A stretch of 50,406 nt of DNA from an uncultured Christensenellaceae bacterium (lineage in GTDB: Bacteria; Bacillota; Clostridia; Christensenellales; UBA3700): the NCBI GenBank assembly GCA_944380295.1, contig CALWHE010000013.1, positions 1 to 50,406 of the forward strand, written 5' to 3'. The position numbers and the translations under genes are program-made. Below, piece after piece: positions 17,336 to 25,070 of the stretch. The notes under the pieces were generated by a model that was not told where the DNA came from, ran no database searches, and saw only the letters and a list, made by a program, of their open reading frames with translations. How positions within the stretch are numbered: position 1 is the first letter of the stretch; each line of letters opens with the position of its first letter.

Positions 17336-18237
17336 ACACAAGCGTGACGATCGCGGGCGTGACCTTCAAAAACCCCGTTATCACCGCCAGCGGCACCTTC
17401 GGCTTTGGCAGAGAATACGCGGAATTTTATCCTCTCTCCGCCCTGGGCGGCGTGTGCACCAAGGGGCTTACGGTGGAAGAGCGGCAGGGCAATCCCTCGC
17501 CGCGCGTGGCGGAAACGCCTTCCGGCATGCTCAACAGCGTGGGACTGCAAAATCCGGGCGTTGATCACTATTTGGAGCATTACGACAAGTGGCTGTCCGA
17601 GCAGGGCACGGTGGTCATCGCCAACATTGCGGGGCATAAACTCGAAGACTATGAAGAGATGGCGCGCAGGATAAGCGGTAGCCGGGCGGACATGGTGGAA
17701 CTCAACATTTCCTGTCCCAACGTGCGCAGCGGCGGCATGGCTTTCGGCGTGCAGCCGGAGAGCGTGCGTAAGGTGACGGAAACGGTGAAAAGGGCGTGCT
17801 CCAAGCCGGTGATAACCAAGCTCACGCCCAACGTGTCTTGCATAGCGGACAACGCCAAGGCGGCGGAGGACGGCGGCGCGGACGCCATCTCCGTGATAAA
17901 CACGCTCACGGGCATGGCGGTGGACTACAAAACGCGCCGTCCGATACTTGCCAACAACACGGGCGGACTTTCCGGACCGTGCGTGAAGCCGGTGGCGCTG
18001 CGCATGGTTTGGGAGTGTTACAACGCCGTCAAAATACCCGTTATAGGGCTGGGCGGCATCACTTCCTGGACGGACGTTCTGGAATTTATGATCTGCGGCG
18101 CGCGCGCCGTTCAGGTGGGCACGGCAACGCTGTCCGATCCTTACGCGGCGTTCACCATCGCAAAAGATCTGGAAAAATACGCGCAGGAGACCGACGCGGA
18201 CCTCAACGCTCTGGTCGGCACCTTGCAGCTCAATTAA
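17332..18237 (+). CDS. pyrD: Dihydroorotate dehydrogenase B catalytic subunit
   Basis: FMN enzyme oxidising dihydroorotate to orotate, working as a heterotetramer with PyrK. 301 residues from the GTG start at 17332 (GTGA overlap with pyrK; GGGAGGTG lies upstream). Visible are ASGTFGFG near residue 21, NSVGLQNPG near 67, ELNISCPNV near 125 with the catalytic cysteine, and the phosphate-binding GLGGITSW near 242. It is the class 1B form, consistent with an adjacent pyrK. pyrE begins 12 nt downstream. Confidence 0.95.
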   Translation: MNTSVTIAGVTFKNPVITASGTFGFGREYAEFYPLSALGGVCTKGLTVEERQGNPSPRVAETPSGMLNSVGLQNPGVDHYLEHYDKWLSEQGTVVIANIAGHKLEDYEEMARRISGSRADMVELNISCPNVRSGGMAFGVQPESVRKVTETVKRACSKPVITKLTPNVSCIADNAKAAEDGGADAISVINTLTGMAVDYKTRRPILANNTGGLSGPCVKPVALRMVWECYNAVKIPVIGLGGITSWTDVLEFMICGARAVQVGTATLSDPYAAFTIAKDLEKYAQETDADLNALVGTLQLN

Positions 18238-18249
18238 AGGAGATAAAAC

Positions 18250-18843
18250 ATGCTTACACAGGAACAGGCTTTGGAAATTTACCGCAGCACGGGCGCTATC
18301 CTCAAAGGTCACTTCAAACTGACCTCGGGCAGGCACAGCGATACTTATATGCAGAGCGCCAAGCTCTTTGTGCAGCCCGCGCAGGCGGAAAAGGTGTGCG
18401 CGGCTCTGGCGGAAAAACTCACCGCCGCGGGCATAAAAGCGGATATGGTGATATCCCCCGCCATCGGCGGCATACTCATGGGCTATGAAGTGGCGCGCCA
18501 GCTGGGCTTGCCCAACGTTTTTGCCGAGCGCGAAAACGGGGAGATGACCCTGCGCCGCGGCTTTGCCGTGGAAAAGGGCGCCAAACTCATCGTCACGGAA
18601 GACGTGGTCACCACGGGCGGTTCGGTCAAAGAGGTCATCGCGCTGGTGCGCTCGCTGGGCGCGGAAGTGGTGGCTGTGGCTTCACTGGTGGACAGGAGCA
18701 ACGGCAAGGTGGACTTCGGCGTGAAATTCGTCAACCTCATCAGCATGGACGTGGTGTCTTATGAGCCGGAAGAGTGCCCGCTGTGCAAAGAAGGCAAGCT
18801 GGAACTGGTCAAGCCCGGCTCGCGCACCGTATTCAAAAAATAA
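18250..18843 (+). CDS. pyrE: Orotate phosphoribosyltransferase
   Basis: Joins orotate and PRPP to make OMP. 197 residues. The N-terminal loop LTSGRHSDTYM lies near residue 23. The PRPP-binding signature appears as LIVTEDVVTTGGSVKEVI near residue 115, with FAERENGEM just before. AAAGGAGAT precedes ATG at 18250. It ends the pyrBCFKDE set. carA/carB, pyrG, pyrH and pyrR are not in the window, so carbamoyl phosphate must come from elsewhere. Confidence 0.95.
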   Translation: MLTQEQALEIYRSTGAILKGHFKLTSGRHSDTYMQSAKLFVQPAQAEKVCAALAEKLTAAGIKADMVISPAIGGILMGYEVARQLGLPNVFAERENGEMTLRRGFAVEKGAKLIVTEDVVTTGGSVKEVIALVRSLGAEVVAVASLVDRSNGKVDFGVKFVNLISMDVVSYEPEECPLCKEGKLELVKPGSRTVFKK

Positions 18844-19302
18844 GTGGAAGACGCCAAAAAAAAGCGGCTTGTGCGCCACATACTGCTCATTTTGGGCACG
18901 CTCATCGTGGTGGGCGCGGTGGTGCTCATCGTGTGGCTGGTGGATAAAAACGACGTGGCCGTCACTCACGCGATGGGAGAGCCGGTGCAAACGGGGCGCG
19001 CGGAGATAACGGTGGACGGGGTGGTCTTTTCCGCCTCGCGGGAGCAGGATATAGTCACGGCGCAGGTGTTTATCACCCTGGAAGGCAAGGCGGATCTGTC
19101 GCGGCTGCAAGTGGCGGGCGGAGAATACCTTGAAAGCGCGCCCGCCGTTTTTAAGGGTGAGGAGTATGCCGCCGCGCCGCAGGGCAAGGCGGAAAGCGGA
19201 AAATACGCGCTCACCTTCACGGCGGTGGCAAAGGCGGACGCTTATTTGTATATAGGTAAAAAAGACAAGGTGTTTTTGGGCACGGCGATCGTGCTCAAAT
19301 AA
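18844..19302 (+). CDS. Membrane-anchored protein of unknown function
   Basis: 152 residues, read from GTG at 18844 directly after the pyrE TAA, with no spacer and no clear Shine-Dalgarno, so translation is probably coupled to pyrE. A basic N-terminus (KKKR) is followed by one membrane segment (about 12-34). The rest is an extracytoplasmic beta-rich domain containing AEITVDGVVFSA and YLYIGKKDKVFLG. It resembles telokin/DUF4352-type accessory domains only in layout; I do not assign a family. It is 16 nt from the ABC-F gene. Confidence 0.7.
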   Translation: MEDAKKKRLVRHILLILGTLIVVGAVVLIVWLVDKNDVAVTHAMGEPVQTGRAEITVDGVVFSASREQDIVTAQVFITLEGKADLSRLQVAGGEYLESAPAVFKGEEYAAAPQGKAESGKYALTFTAVAKADAYLYIGKKDKVFLGTAIVLK

Positions 19303-19318
19303 GATATTCGGAGGCAAA

Positions 19319-20890
19319 ATGATACAGGTAACCGATCTAACGCTGCAATTCGGCGGCAGAAAGTTGTTTGAGGACGTGAACCTCAAATTCACCGAGGGGA
19401 ATTGTTACGGCATCATCGGCGCCAACGGCGCGGGCAAATCCACCTTTTTGAAGGTGCTTTCCGGGGAGTTGGAACCCACGCGCGGCACGGTATCCCACGG
19501 CAAAGGGGAGCGCATCAGCGTGCTGCATCAGAATCAGAACGACTTTGACGAATATTCCGTCATGCGCACCGTGCTGATGGGGCACAAGCGCCTGGTGGAG
19601 ATAATGGACGAAAAAGACGCCCTTTACGCCAAAGAGGACTTTACGGAGGCGGACGGAGAGCGCGCGGCGGAGTTGGAAAACGAATTTGCCGAGATGGGCG
19701 GCTGGGAAGCGGAGAGCGACGCGGCGTCACTGCTGAACGCTTTGAAGATAGACGAGAGTTTGCATGAAGAGGCGATGGGCAGCCTTGACGCCAAGTTAAA
19801 GGTGAAAGTGCTGCTGGCGCAGGCGCTGTTCGGCGATCCGGACATTCTCATTTTGGACGAGCCGACCAACAACCTGGACGCCAAATCGGTCATTTGGCTG
19901 GAAAACTTTTTGCTCGACTTCAAAAACACGCTGATCATCGTGTCCCACAACAGGCACTTCCTCAACAAGGTGTGCACGCATATCTGCGACGTGGATTACG
20001 GCAAGATAAACATGTATGTGGGCAACTATGACTTCTGGTATGAAACCAACCAGCTTTTGGCGCGCCAGGCGAAAGAGGCGAACAAAAAGGCGGAGCAGAG
20101 GGCAAAGGAGTTGCAGGACTTTATCGCCCGCTTTGCCGCCAATGCCAGCAAATCGCGCCAAGCCACTTCCCGCAAAAAGGAACTGGAAAAGCTCACGCTC
20201 AACGACATCAAACCCTCTCTGCGCCGCTATCCCTATATCAACTTCGAGTTCGAGCAGGAAGTGGGCAAAGACATACTCACGGTGGACGGGCTGAGCAAAA
20301 AGGGATATTTTGAAGACATCACCTTCACCGTGCAGCGTGGGGAAAAGATCGCTTTCATCAGTGAGCGCACCACGGCGCTGAGCATGCTGTTTGACATTCT
20401 GATGGGCAAGGAACAGGCGGATTCGGGCACGTTCAAGTGGGGCAAAACGATCAACCCCACCTATATGCCGCAAAATTATGACGATTATTTCGACGGCTGT
20501 GATCTGACCCTGGTGGAGTGGCTGGACAGATTTTCCAAAGATCACACGGAAACCTATCTGCGCAGCTGGCTGGGCAGGATGCTCTTTTCCGGCGACGAGG
20601 CAAAGAAAAAGGCAAAGGTGCTTTCCGGCGGAGAAAAGGTGCGTTGCATGCTTGCCAAACTCATGCTGGAAGGGGGCAACTTCATCATCTTGGACGAGCC
20701 TACCAACCACCTCGATCTGGAATCCATCACCGCGCTCAACAAGGGCATGATAAACTTCAAGGGCGGCTTGATGTTCGCCTCTCACGACCAGGAACTCATG
20801 CAGACGGTGGCGGGCAGGATAATAGAGATAGAAAACACCAAAGTGTTCGACAAGCTCACCACTTACGAAGAATATCTGGAAAACAACTGA
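19319..20890 (+). CDS. ABC-F family ATPase with one degenerate composite ATP site
   Basis: Soluble protein of two fused ABC ATPase domains, of the ABC-F family that acts on ribosomes; closest in style to YkpA/YbiT. 523 residues. Domain 1 has Walker A GANGAGKST near residue 38 and Walker B ILDEPTNNLD near 178, but its signature region reads MGSLDAKLKVK instead of LSGGQ. Domain 2 keeps LSGGEKVR near 434 and ILDEPTNHLD near 458, but its Walker A region reads FISERTTALSMLF, without lysine. A linker rich in K, R and E (about 240-310) separates them. There is no antibiotic-resistance evidence. SD GGAGG precedes the ATG. Confidence 0.9.
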   Translation: MIQVTDLTLQFGGRKLFEDVNLKFTEGNCYGIIGANGAGKSTFLKVLSGELEPTRGTVSHGKGERISVLHQNQNDFDEYSVMRTVLMGHKRLVEIMDEKDALYAKEDFTEADGERAAELENEFAEMGGWEAESDAASLLNALKIDESLHEEAMGSLDAKLKVKVLLAQALFGDPDILILDEPTNNLDAKSVIWLENFLLDFKNTLIIVSHNRHFLNKVCTHICDVDYGKINMYVGNYDFWYETNQLLARQAKEANKKAEQRAKELQDFIARFAANASKSRQATSRKKELEKLTLNDIKPSLRRYPYINFEFEQEVGKDILTVDGLSKKGYFEDITFTVQRGEKIAFISERTTALSMLFDILMGKEQADSGTFKWGKTINPTYMPQNYDDYFDGCDLTLVEWLDRFSKDHTETYLRSWLGRMLFSGDEAKKKAKVLSGGEKVRCMLAKLMLEGGNFIILDEPTNHLDLESITALNKGMINFKGGLMFASHDQELMQTVAGRIIEIENTKVFDKLTTYEEYLENN

Positions 20891-20909
20891 AAAAGTCTGT
20901 CTTTCATCT

Positions 20910-20936
20910 CGCGCCCGACTTGTTCGGGCGCGTTTT
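20910..20936 (+). terminator. Terminator after the ABC-F gene
   Basis: CGCGCCCGA (20910-20918), 5-nt loop, TCGGGCGCG (20924-20932), then TTTT, 20 nt after the stop. Confidence 0.85.
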
Positions 20937-21330
20937 GCTTTTATGCGGGAACCCGGCAAGTCCGTGGAGCTGACGGGACAGAGGCGGACGTAAGCGCGAT
21001 ATGTCCGCGGACGTGCCGCGCCGGCGATATCAAGAAGATTTTTCTCCGGCGAGCGGAGGATTTTACATAACTTTTTATAATTGTAAAGTGCATTTTACAT
21101 TGGTTTATCGTTTTTGCACGCGGCGGCGGATAAATGCGCCCGTGCCGGCGGCGCGGGCAAAACGCGGCGTCGCTGCGCCGTGGAAAAGAGGGAGAGGCGG
21201 CAGAGCAAGCGCACGCCCTTTGCCGCGCCGGCAAGAACGGGCGCGCTTATTTGCGGGGTATGTGCGCGTCATGTAGAAAGGCGACTGTCCTTTCGAACAG
21301 CCGCCTTCCTATATGATAAGGGGGAAAATT
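20937..21330. other. Intergenic stretch with an operator-like palindrome; no supported gene
   Basis: No reading frame here has a good Shine-Dalgarno and protein-like composition. Visible structure: a CTCCG/CGGAG hairpin near 21044-21059, an inverted repeat TGTAAA-N6-TTTACA at 21082-21099, and a stem AAGGCG..CTGT/ACAG..CGCCTT at about 21277-21306. A weak + promoter (TTGCGG at 21251, TAGAAA at 21274) is possible. On the - strand TTTACA and TAAAAT are separated by 16 nt within 21062-21090, another weak promoter candidate. Confidence 0.45.
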
Positions 21331-21405
21331 ATGAGCTTTTCATGTCAAGCGGTTATCGCTCACCGGAGCGCCTCTCGTTTTGACACTAATAATATATCAC
21401 CCTGA
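21331..21405 (+). CDS. Candidate 24-aa small ORF (or conserved RNA element)
   Basis: ATG at 21331 follows AAGGGGG by about 8 nt and opens a 24-residue frame: M, S, F, S, C, Q and onward, ending in DTNNISP. It is too short for composition tests. The peptide pattern SASRFDTNNI looks faintly familiar from short clostridial peptides, but I cannot name a family, and the conservation may be at RNA level. Downstream, TGTCAA-cgat-TTGACA (21414-21429) followed by a T-rich run (21432-21440) could terminate it. Confidence 0.3.
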   Translation: MSFSCQAVIAHRSASRFDTNNISP

Positions 21406-21467
21406 TTTGAGTATGTCAACGATTTGACAAAGTTTTTTTATAAAGATTATGTAAAGTTTTTCGACAA

Positions 21468-21492
21468 ATAAAAAACGGCGGATAAACCGCCG
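21468..21492 (-). terminator. Terminator of the 31-aa gene
   Basis: On the - strand, CGGCGG, a TTTAT loop and CCGCCG are followed by TTTTTTAT. The hairpin occupies 21476-21492 and the T-run reads as A's at about 21469-21475 on the + strand. It begins about 25 nt after the small gene's stop. Confidence 0.8.
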
Positions 21493-21516
21493 CTTCTTAT
21501 CGGCAAAAGCCGCGCG

Positions 21517-21612
21517 TTACTTGCATTCCTTGCAATCGTCGCAGGACTTGCCCGCTTTGGCTTTTTCCGTCGTCGCCTTGGAACGGGCGGCGTTTTGCTT
21601 GTTCTTTGCCAT
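21517..21612 (-). CDS. 31-aa cysteine-containing small protein
   Basis: A 31-residue frame beginning MAKNKQNAARSKATTEKAKA and ending in a cysteine cluster C-DD-C-KE-C-K. ATG at 21612 is preceded on the - strand by AAGGAGGGTGA, one of the strongest Shine-Dalgarno sites in the window, and a good terminator follows. Tiny basic or Asn/Lys-rich proteins with a Cys-ending tail recur in Clostridia without a known role. Metal binding through CxxCxxC is possible but unproven. Confidence 0.6.
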   Translation of the reverse strand: MAKNKQNAARSKATTEKAKAGKSCDDCKECK

Positions 21613-21715
21613 ATTCACCCTCCTTGTCAGACTGATATTATTATCGGCAAAATCGGGCAAAACATACCTTGCGCGTTCAAGCGCGCTTAAAGCCGCATTA
21701 TTTTGCGCGCGCGCA

Positions 21716-21745
21716 TTGACTGCGCGCGTAATAATATGGTATTAT
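21716..21745 (+). promoter_or_regulatory. Promoter of the sugar-transporter operon
   Basis: -35 TTGACT (21716-21721), 18-nt spacer, -10 TATTAT (21740-21745), 37 nt before the start codon. Alternating GCGCGC tracts flank the -35 on both sides. Confidence 0.7.
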
Positions 21746-21782
21746 ATTATCGGTCAGACTTCGAACGTAAAGGGAGGAAAAT

Positions 21783-23426
21783 ATGTTCGGTAAAAAGAAA
21801 GGACTGGTTGCCAATGAAGACCGGATGAAACTGGACTTCAAGCGCACTTTGTTTGTGGGCTTTGCCTTTATGGGCATTATGTGCTTCTGGGAAGTTTACG
21901 ATTACATAATGCCGCTCATCTTGCAGCGCGTATTCGGCATGTCTTACACGGAATACGGCGTGATAATGGCGCTTGACAACATGCTCGCCATTTTCCTCTT
22001 GCCCTTCTTCGGGCATTTGTCCGACAAGCGCAACTCAAAAATCGGCAGACGCACCACGTTTATCCTGTGGGGCACCGTGTTGGCGGTGGCGTTCATGATA
22101 TGCATGGCGGTGGTGGAACACGTGGAATACGGACTTGTCACCAAAATCGACATGGACGATCCCAACGCCGTTTACGATTACGTCGTTCAGTTCGGCTCCA
22201 ATTGGGCGGGAGATGAAAAGGCGAGCATGGACGCCTTTGTCGCAGGCTGGCAGAACGCCGATATCCAAACATGGTTCAACGGCTTGAAGGACGGCACGAT
22301 AAAAGAGCTTGCCGCCGATCAAAACGTGATCTATAACGACGCTTTCCTCACTCCTTTTTACGAAACGCAGCGCCTTATCGCGGCTAAGGTAAGGGGAGAG
22401 AACATCGGGCTTTTGGTGGCGTTCATCATCATGCTGCTGGCGGTTTTGGTGGCGATGGCTTCTTATCGTTCGCCCGCCATCGCACTCATGCCGGACGTCA
22501 CGCCCAAGCCGCTGCGCTCGCAGGCGAACGCGCTCATCACTTTTATGGGCGGCGCCGGCGGACTTGTGTCCATCATCATTTATACCGTTTACAACAAGCT
22601 GGCTCCGAACAGATATTCCGCTTCGCACATCTGGCTGTTTGTGACGCTGGGCGCGATCATGCTGCTCATGCTCATCGCCTTTATGTCCGTGGTGCGCGAG
22701 AACAAGTTTGTGCAGATGCGCTATGACGAAGAAAAGCGCTGGAGCGTGGTGGACGAAGAGGAAGTGCATTGCAATGAGCCTTTGGGCAAGGAAAAGAGGG
22801 GGTCGCTCTTCCTGATACTTGCCACGGTGTTTATGTGGTTCATGGGTTGGAACGCCATCAAGTCCCACCTCACCACTTACGCCACCACCATCTTGAAATT
22901 CGACGATAGCTTTGTCAGCATCATCAATATCCTCAACGGCGCGGGCGGCGCCATAGCTCTGGTGCCCGTGGCTATCCTTGCGGCAAAGTTCGGGCGCAAA
23001 AAGACCATACTCATGGGCGTTATCATCGCGGTCTGCGCTTTTATTCCCTGCATATTCCTGCACGACGGCATGAAGAGCGCCATCGGCTTGAAGATAGGCT
23101 TTACCATCTGCTTTTTGGTGGCGGGCTTCGGACTTGTCATCATCAACGTCAACACTCTGCCCATGGTCACGGAGCTTGCCAAGGGCAGCAACGTGGGACA
23201 GTATACGGGATATTATTACGTGGCGTCCATGACGGCGCAGGCGATCACCCCCATCATCGGCGGCGCCATCCTCGACAACACGTCCGACGATCAGAAAGGG
23301 TTTTTGTTCGTCTACGGCATCTGCTGCATAGCGGTGGCGTTTGTGACCATGTTCTTCACCAAACACGGCGATAACCGTCCGGAGAGAAAGAAAAAGGTGG
23401 TGGAATACTTCGGCGAGGAAGATTGA
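21783..23426 (+). CDS. MFS sugar transporter (SLC45/GPH-like)
   Basis: 547-residue major facilitator with about 12 membrane segments, most like the sucrose/H+ symporter-type MFS proteins of Clostridia. The loop after the first few segments has FGHLSDKRNSKIGRR near residue 78, the conserved GxxSD(R/K)..R..GRR signature. A long soluble insertion (about 120-205) follows. ALMPDVTPKPLRSQANALI near 237 is a hallmark of this sugar subgroup. Start ATG at 21783 follows GGGAGG. It is first in a five-gene unit ending with an alpha-galactosidase, suggesting galactoside import. Confidence 0.85.
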   Translation: MFGKKKGLVANEDRMKLDFKRTLFVGFAFMGIMCFWEVYDYIMPLILQRVFGMSYTEYGVIMALDNMLAIFLLPFFGHLSDKRNSKIGRRTTFILWGTVLAVAFMICMAVVEHVEYGLVTKIDMDDPNAVYDYVVQFGSNWAGDEKASMDAFVAGWQNADIQTWFNGLKDGTIKELAADQNVIYNDAFLTPFYETQRLIAAKVRGENIGLLVAFIIMLLAVLVAMASYRSPAIALMPDVTPKPLRSQANALITFMGGAGGLVSIIIYTVYNKLAPNRYSASHIWLFVTLGAIMLLMLIAFMSVVRENKFVQMRYDEEKRWSVVDEEEVHCNEPLGKEKRGSLFLILATVFMWFMGWNAIKSHLTTYATTILKFDDSFVSIINILNGAGGAIALVPVAILAAKFGRKKTILMGVIIAVCAFIPCIFLHDGMKSAIGLKIGFTICFLVAGFGLVIINVNTLPMVTELAKGSNVGQYTGYYYVASMTAQAITPIIGGAILDNTSDDQKGFLFVYGICCIAVAFVTMFFTKHGDNRPERKKKVVEYFGEED

Positions 23427-24583
23427 TGGCAAAAAGAAGGAGCATTAAAAAACACACGGCAAGAAATATTCTCATCGCGGTGGTGGCGATCGTCCTGATC
23501 GTCGCCATCGCGCTGGGCATTTTTTACGCCGTTGCTCCCGATAAGTTCAACGAATACAAAGAAAAATTCTTTGCCGCATTCCGCAAATCAGATCCTCCCG
23601 CCACTCAGCCCACGCTTGAAGGCACTTTGGAGATGACGGTGATAGACATAGGTCAGGGCGACTGCATCTTTTTGCAGTTCCCGGACGGGCAGACCATGAT
23701 AATGGACGCGGGATCCGAATTCGGTTCGCAAAACACATATGAAGAATTGAAAGATCATTTGGAGCTGCGCGGCGTGACAAGCCTCGACTATGTTTTCATC
23801 ACGCACTCCGATTACGATCATATCCGCTATATGCCCGATATTTTGGCGGACTATGAGGTGGAAAACATTTATATCCCGCGCGTTGCCGCGGACATGTCCG
23901 CCACCTGGGAGAAGACCGTGGAAGCCATTCAAGCGGAAACTTACACCACGGAAAGCGGCGACGCTGCGGCAGCGGAGGTGCATTACACGGTGGGCGACTT
24001 TGTCATCTCGGGCAAAGATTGGACGATGAACTGCCATTCTTATCTGAAAGAAGATTATCCCAATGTGAAGCAAAGCTCTTCCGCGGAGATAAAAAACAGC
24101 GTGTCGCCCGTCTGCTTTTTGGAGTATGCGGACAGGACGATCGTGCTGACGGGCGATTCCAACGAACGCAATGAAGAATATCTTATCGAACGCGGCGTGC
24201 TCGATGTGGACGCGGATGTGCTCAAAGTGGGACACCACGGCTCCAAAACTTCCACGGTAGACGGCTTTTTGGACGCGGTGGACTGCGAATACGCGATCGT
24301 GAGTTACGGTGCGGATAACGAATACGGTCATCCCACGCCCGAACTGATGGGCAGGCTGGAAAATTACCGCGACGTCAGCCCGGATGACGACTATAACGGC
24401 TTCAAGTATGTTTACGAAACGGCAAAAGACGGCAACGTCAGCGTGTTTATAGACGGCGACGGCACCTTGCGCATAGACGGAGAAAAAACGGACGATAAAG
24501 ATTTTTCTTTGGCGTGGGGCGCGGCGGCGGCAAGCGTTTACTGCCGGCCGTGGCGCAGATACGAGGTGGAAATTGCAGCCTGA
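23426..24583 (+). CDS. Membrane-anchored ComEC/Rec2-type metallo-beta-lactamase-fold hydrolase
   Basis: 385 residues from ATG at 23426 (TGATG overlap with the transporter stop; a TTG one codon earlier is less likely; GAGGAAG lies upstream). A basic N-terminus and one membrane segment (about 12-36) precede a metallo-beta-lactamase domain. It shows VIDIGQGDCIFLQFPDG near 73, HSDYDH near 129, LTGDSN near 237 and GHHGSKTS near 269, the pattern of stand-alone ComEC C-terminal-type hydrolases. It likely acts outside the cytoplasm as a nuclease or phosphodiesterase. The C-terminal tail is unusual in composition and runs into the next gene. Confidence 0.85.
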   Translation: MAKRRSIKKHTARNILIAVVAIVLIVAIALGIFYAVAPDKFNEYKEKFFAAFRKSDPPATQPTLEGTLEMTVIDIGQGDCIFLQFPDGQTMIMDAGSEFGSQNTYEELKDHLELRGVTSLDYVFITHSDYDHIRYMPDILADYEVENIYIPRVAADMSATWEKTVEAIQAETYTTESGDAAAAEVHYTVGDFVISGKDWTMNCHSYLKEDYPNVKQSSSAEIKNSVSPVCFLEYADRTIVLTGDSNERNEEYLIERGVLDVDADVLKVGHHGSKTSTVDGFLDAVDCEYAIVSYGADNEYGHPTPELMGRLENYRDVSPDDDYNGFKYVYETAKDGNVSVFIDGDGTLRIDGEKTDDKDFSLAWGAAAASVYCRPWRRYEVEIAA

Positions 24584-25070
24584 GGAGTATAAAAACAGCA
24601 TTGCGGTGATAGGCTGTAATAAGGCGACCAATGAATATATCGCCAAAGCCGTGGCAAACAAGCTGGGCTTGAAGTATATGGATCTGGACGCCTATCTCAA
24701 ATATTGCCTGGGCGGTGTGACGCCGGCGCAGGCGCTGCTCAAAGGCGGACCCGACTTTCTTTTGGATTCCATGCGCCGCACCTTTGCGGACGCGGCGGAG
24801 TTTGAAGGGGTGGCGATGGCGTCTTCCGCACTCATCTTTTGCACGGGCGCGGACGAGATAATCAGAAATTGTTACACCTTTATCCCGCAAAAGGACAGGG
24901 TGGACATCAGGCGCATAGACGTGAAATTGCGCAAATTCATGGACGTGGAAGCGTTTGCCACCAATTACGCCGTGGCGTGCGAGATGAGCGTGCTGCTCAG
25001 CGGCGAGGTGGAAGAAAACATAAAGGCGATAATCAACTTTTTGGAGGAGACGGCAAATGGGGGCGTTTGA
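24573..25070 (+). CDS. Shikimate kinase-like protein lacking the P-loop lysine motif
   Basis: 165 residues from TTG at 24573, chosen because GAGGTGG lies about 8 nt upstream and the frame has no better start. The N-terminal layout matches shikimate kinase (strand, P-loop, helix, then LDAYL with the DxD-like region). However, where GxxGxGKST is expected it reads IGCNKATNEYIAK, without the glycine-lysine pair. KLGLKYMDLDAYL near residue 29 is typical of the family. It may be a non-catalytic or altered kinase. It overlaps the upstream hydrolase by 11 nt and the downstream kinase by 14 nt. Confidence 0.65.
   Translation: MQPEEYKNSIAVIGCNKATNEYIAKAVANKLGLKYMDLDAYLKYCLGGVTPAQALLKGGPDFLLDSMRRTFADAAEFEGVAMASSALIFCTGADEIIRNCYTFIPQKDRVDIRRIDVKLRKFMDVEAFATNYAVACEMSVLLSGEVEENIKAIINFLEETANGGV

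Noticed and set aside
20941..21234. 97-aa - strand frame in the intergenic region
   Set aside because: Arg/Ser/Pro-rich composition, no Shine-Dalgarno; spans the palindrome and AT-rich block.
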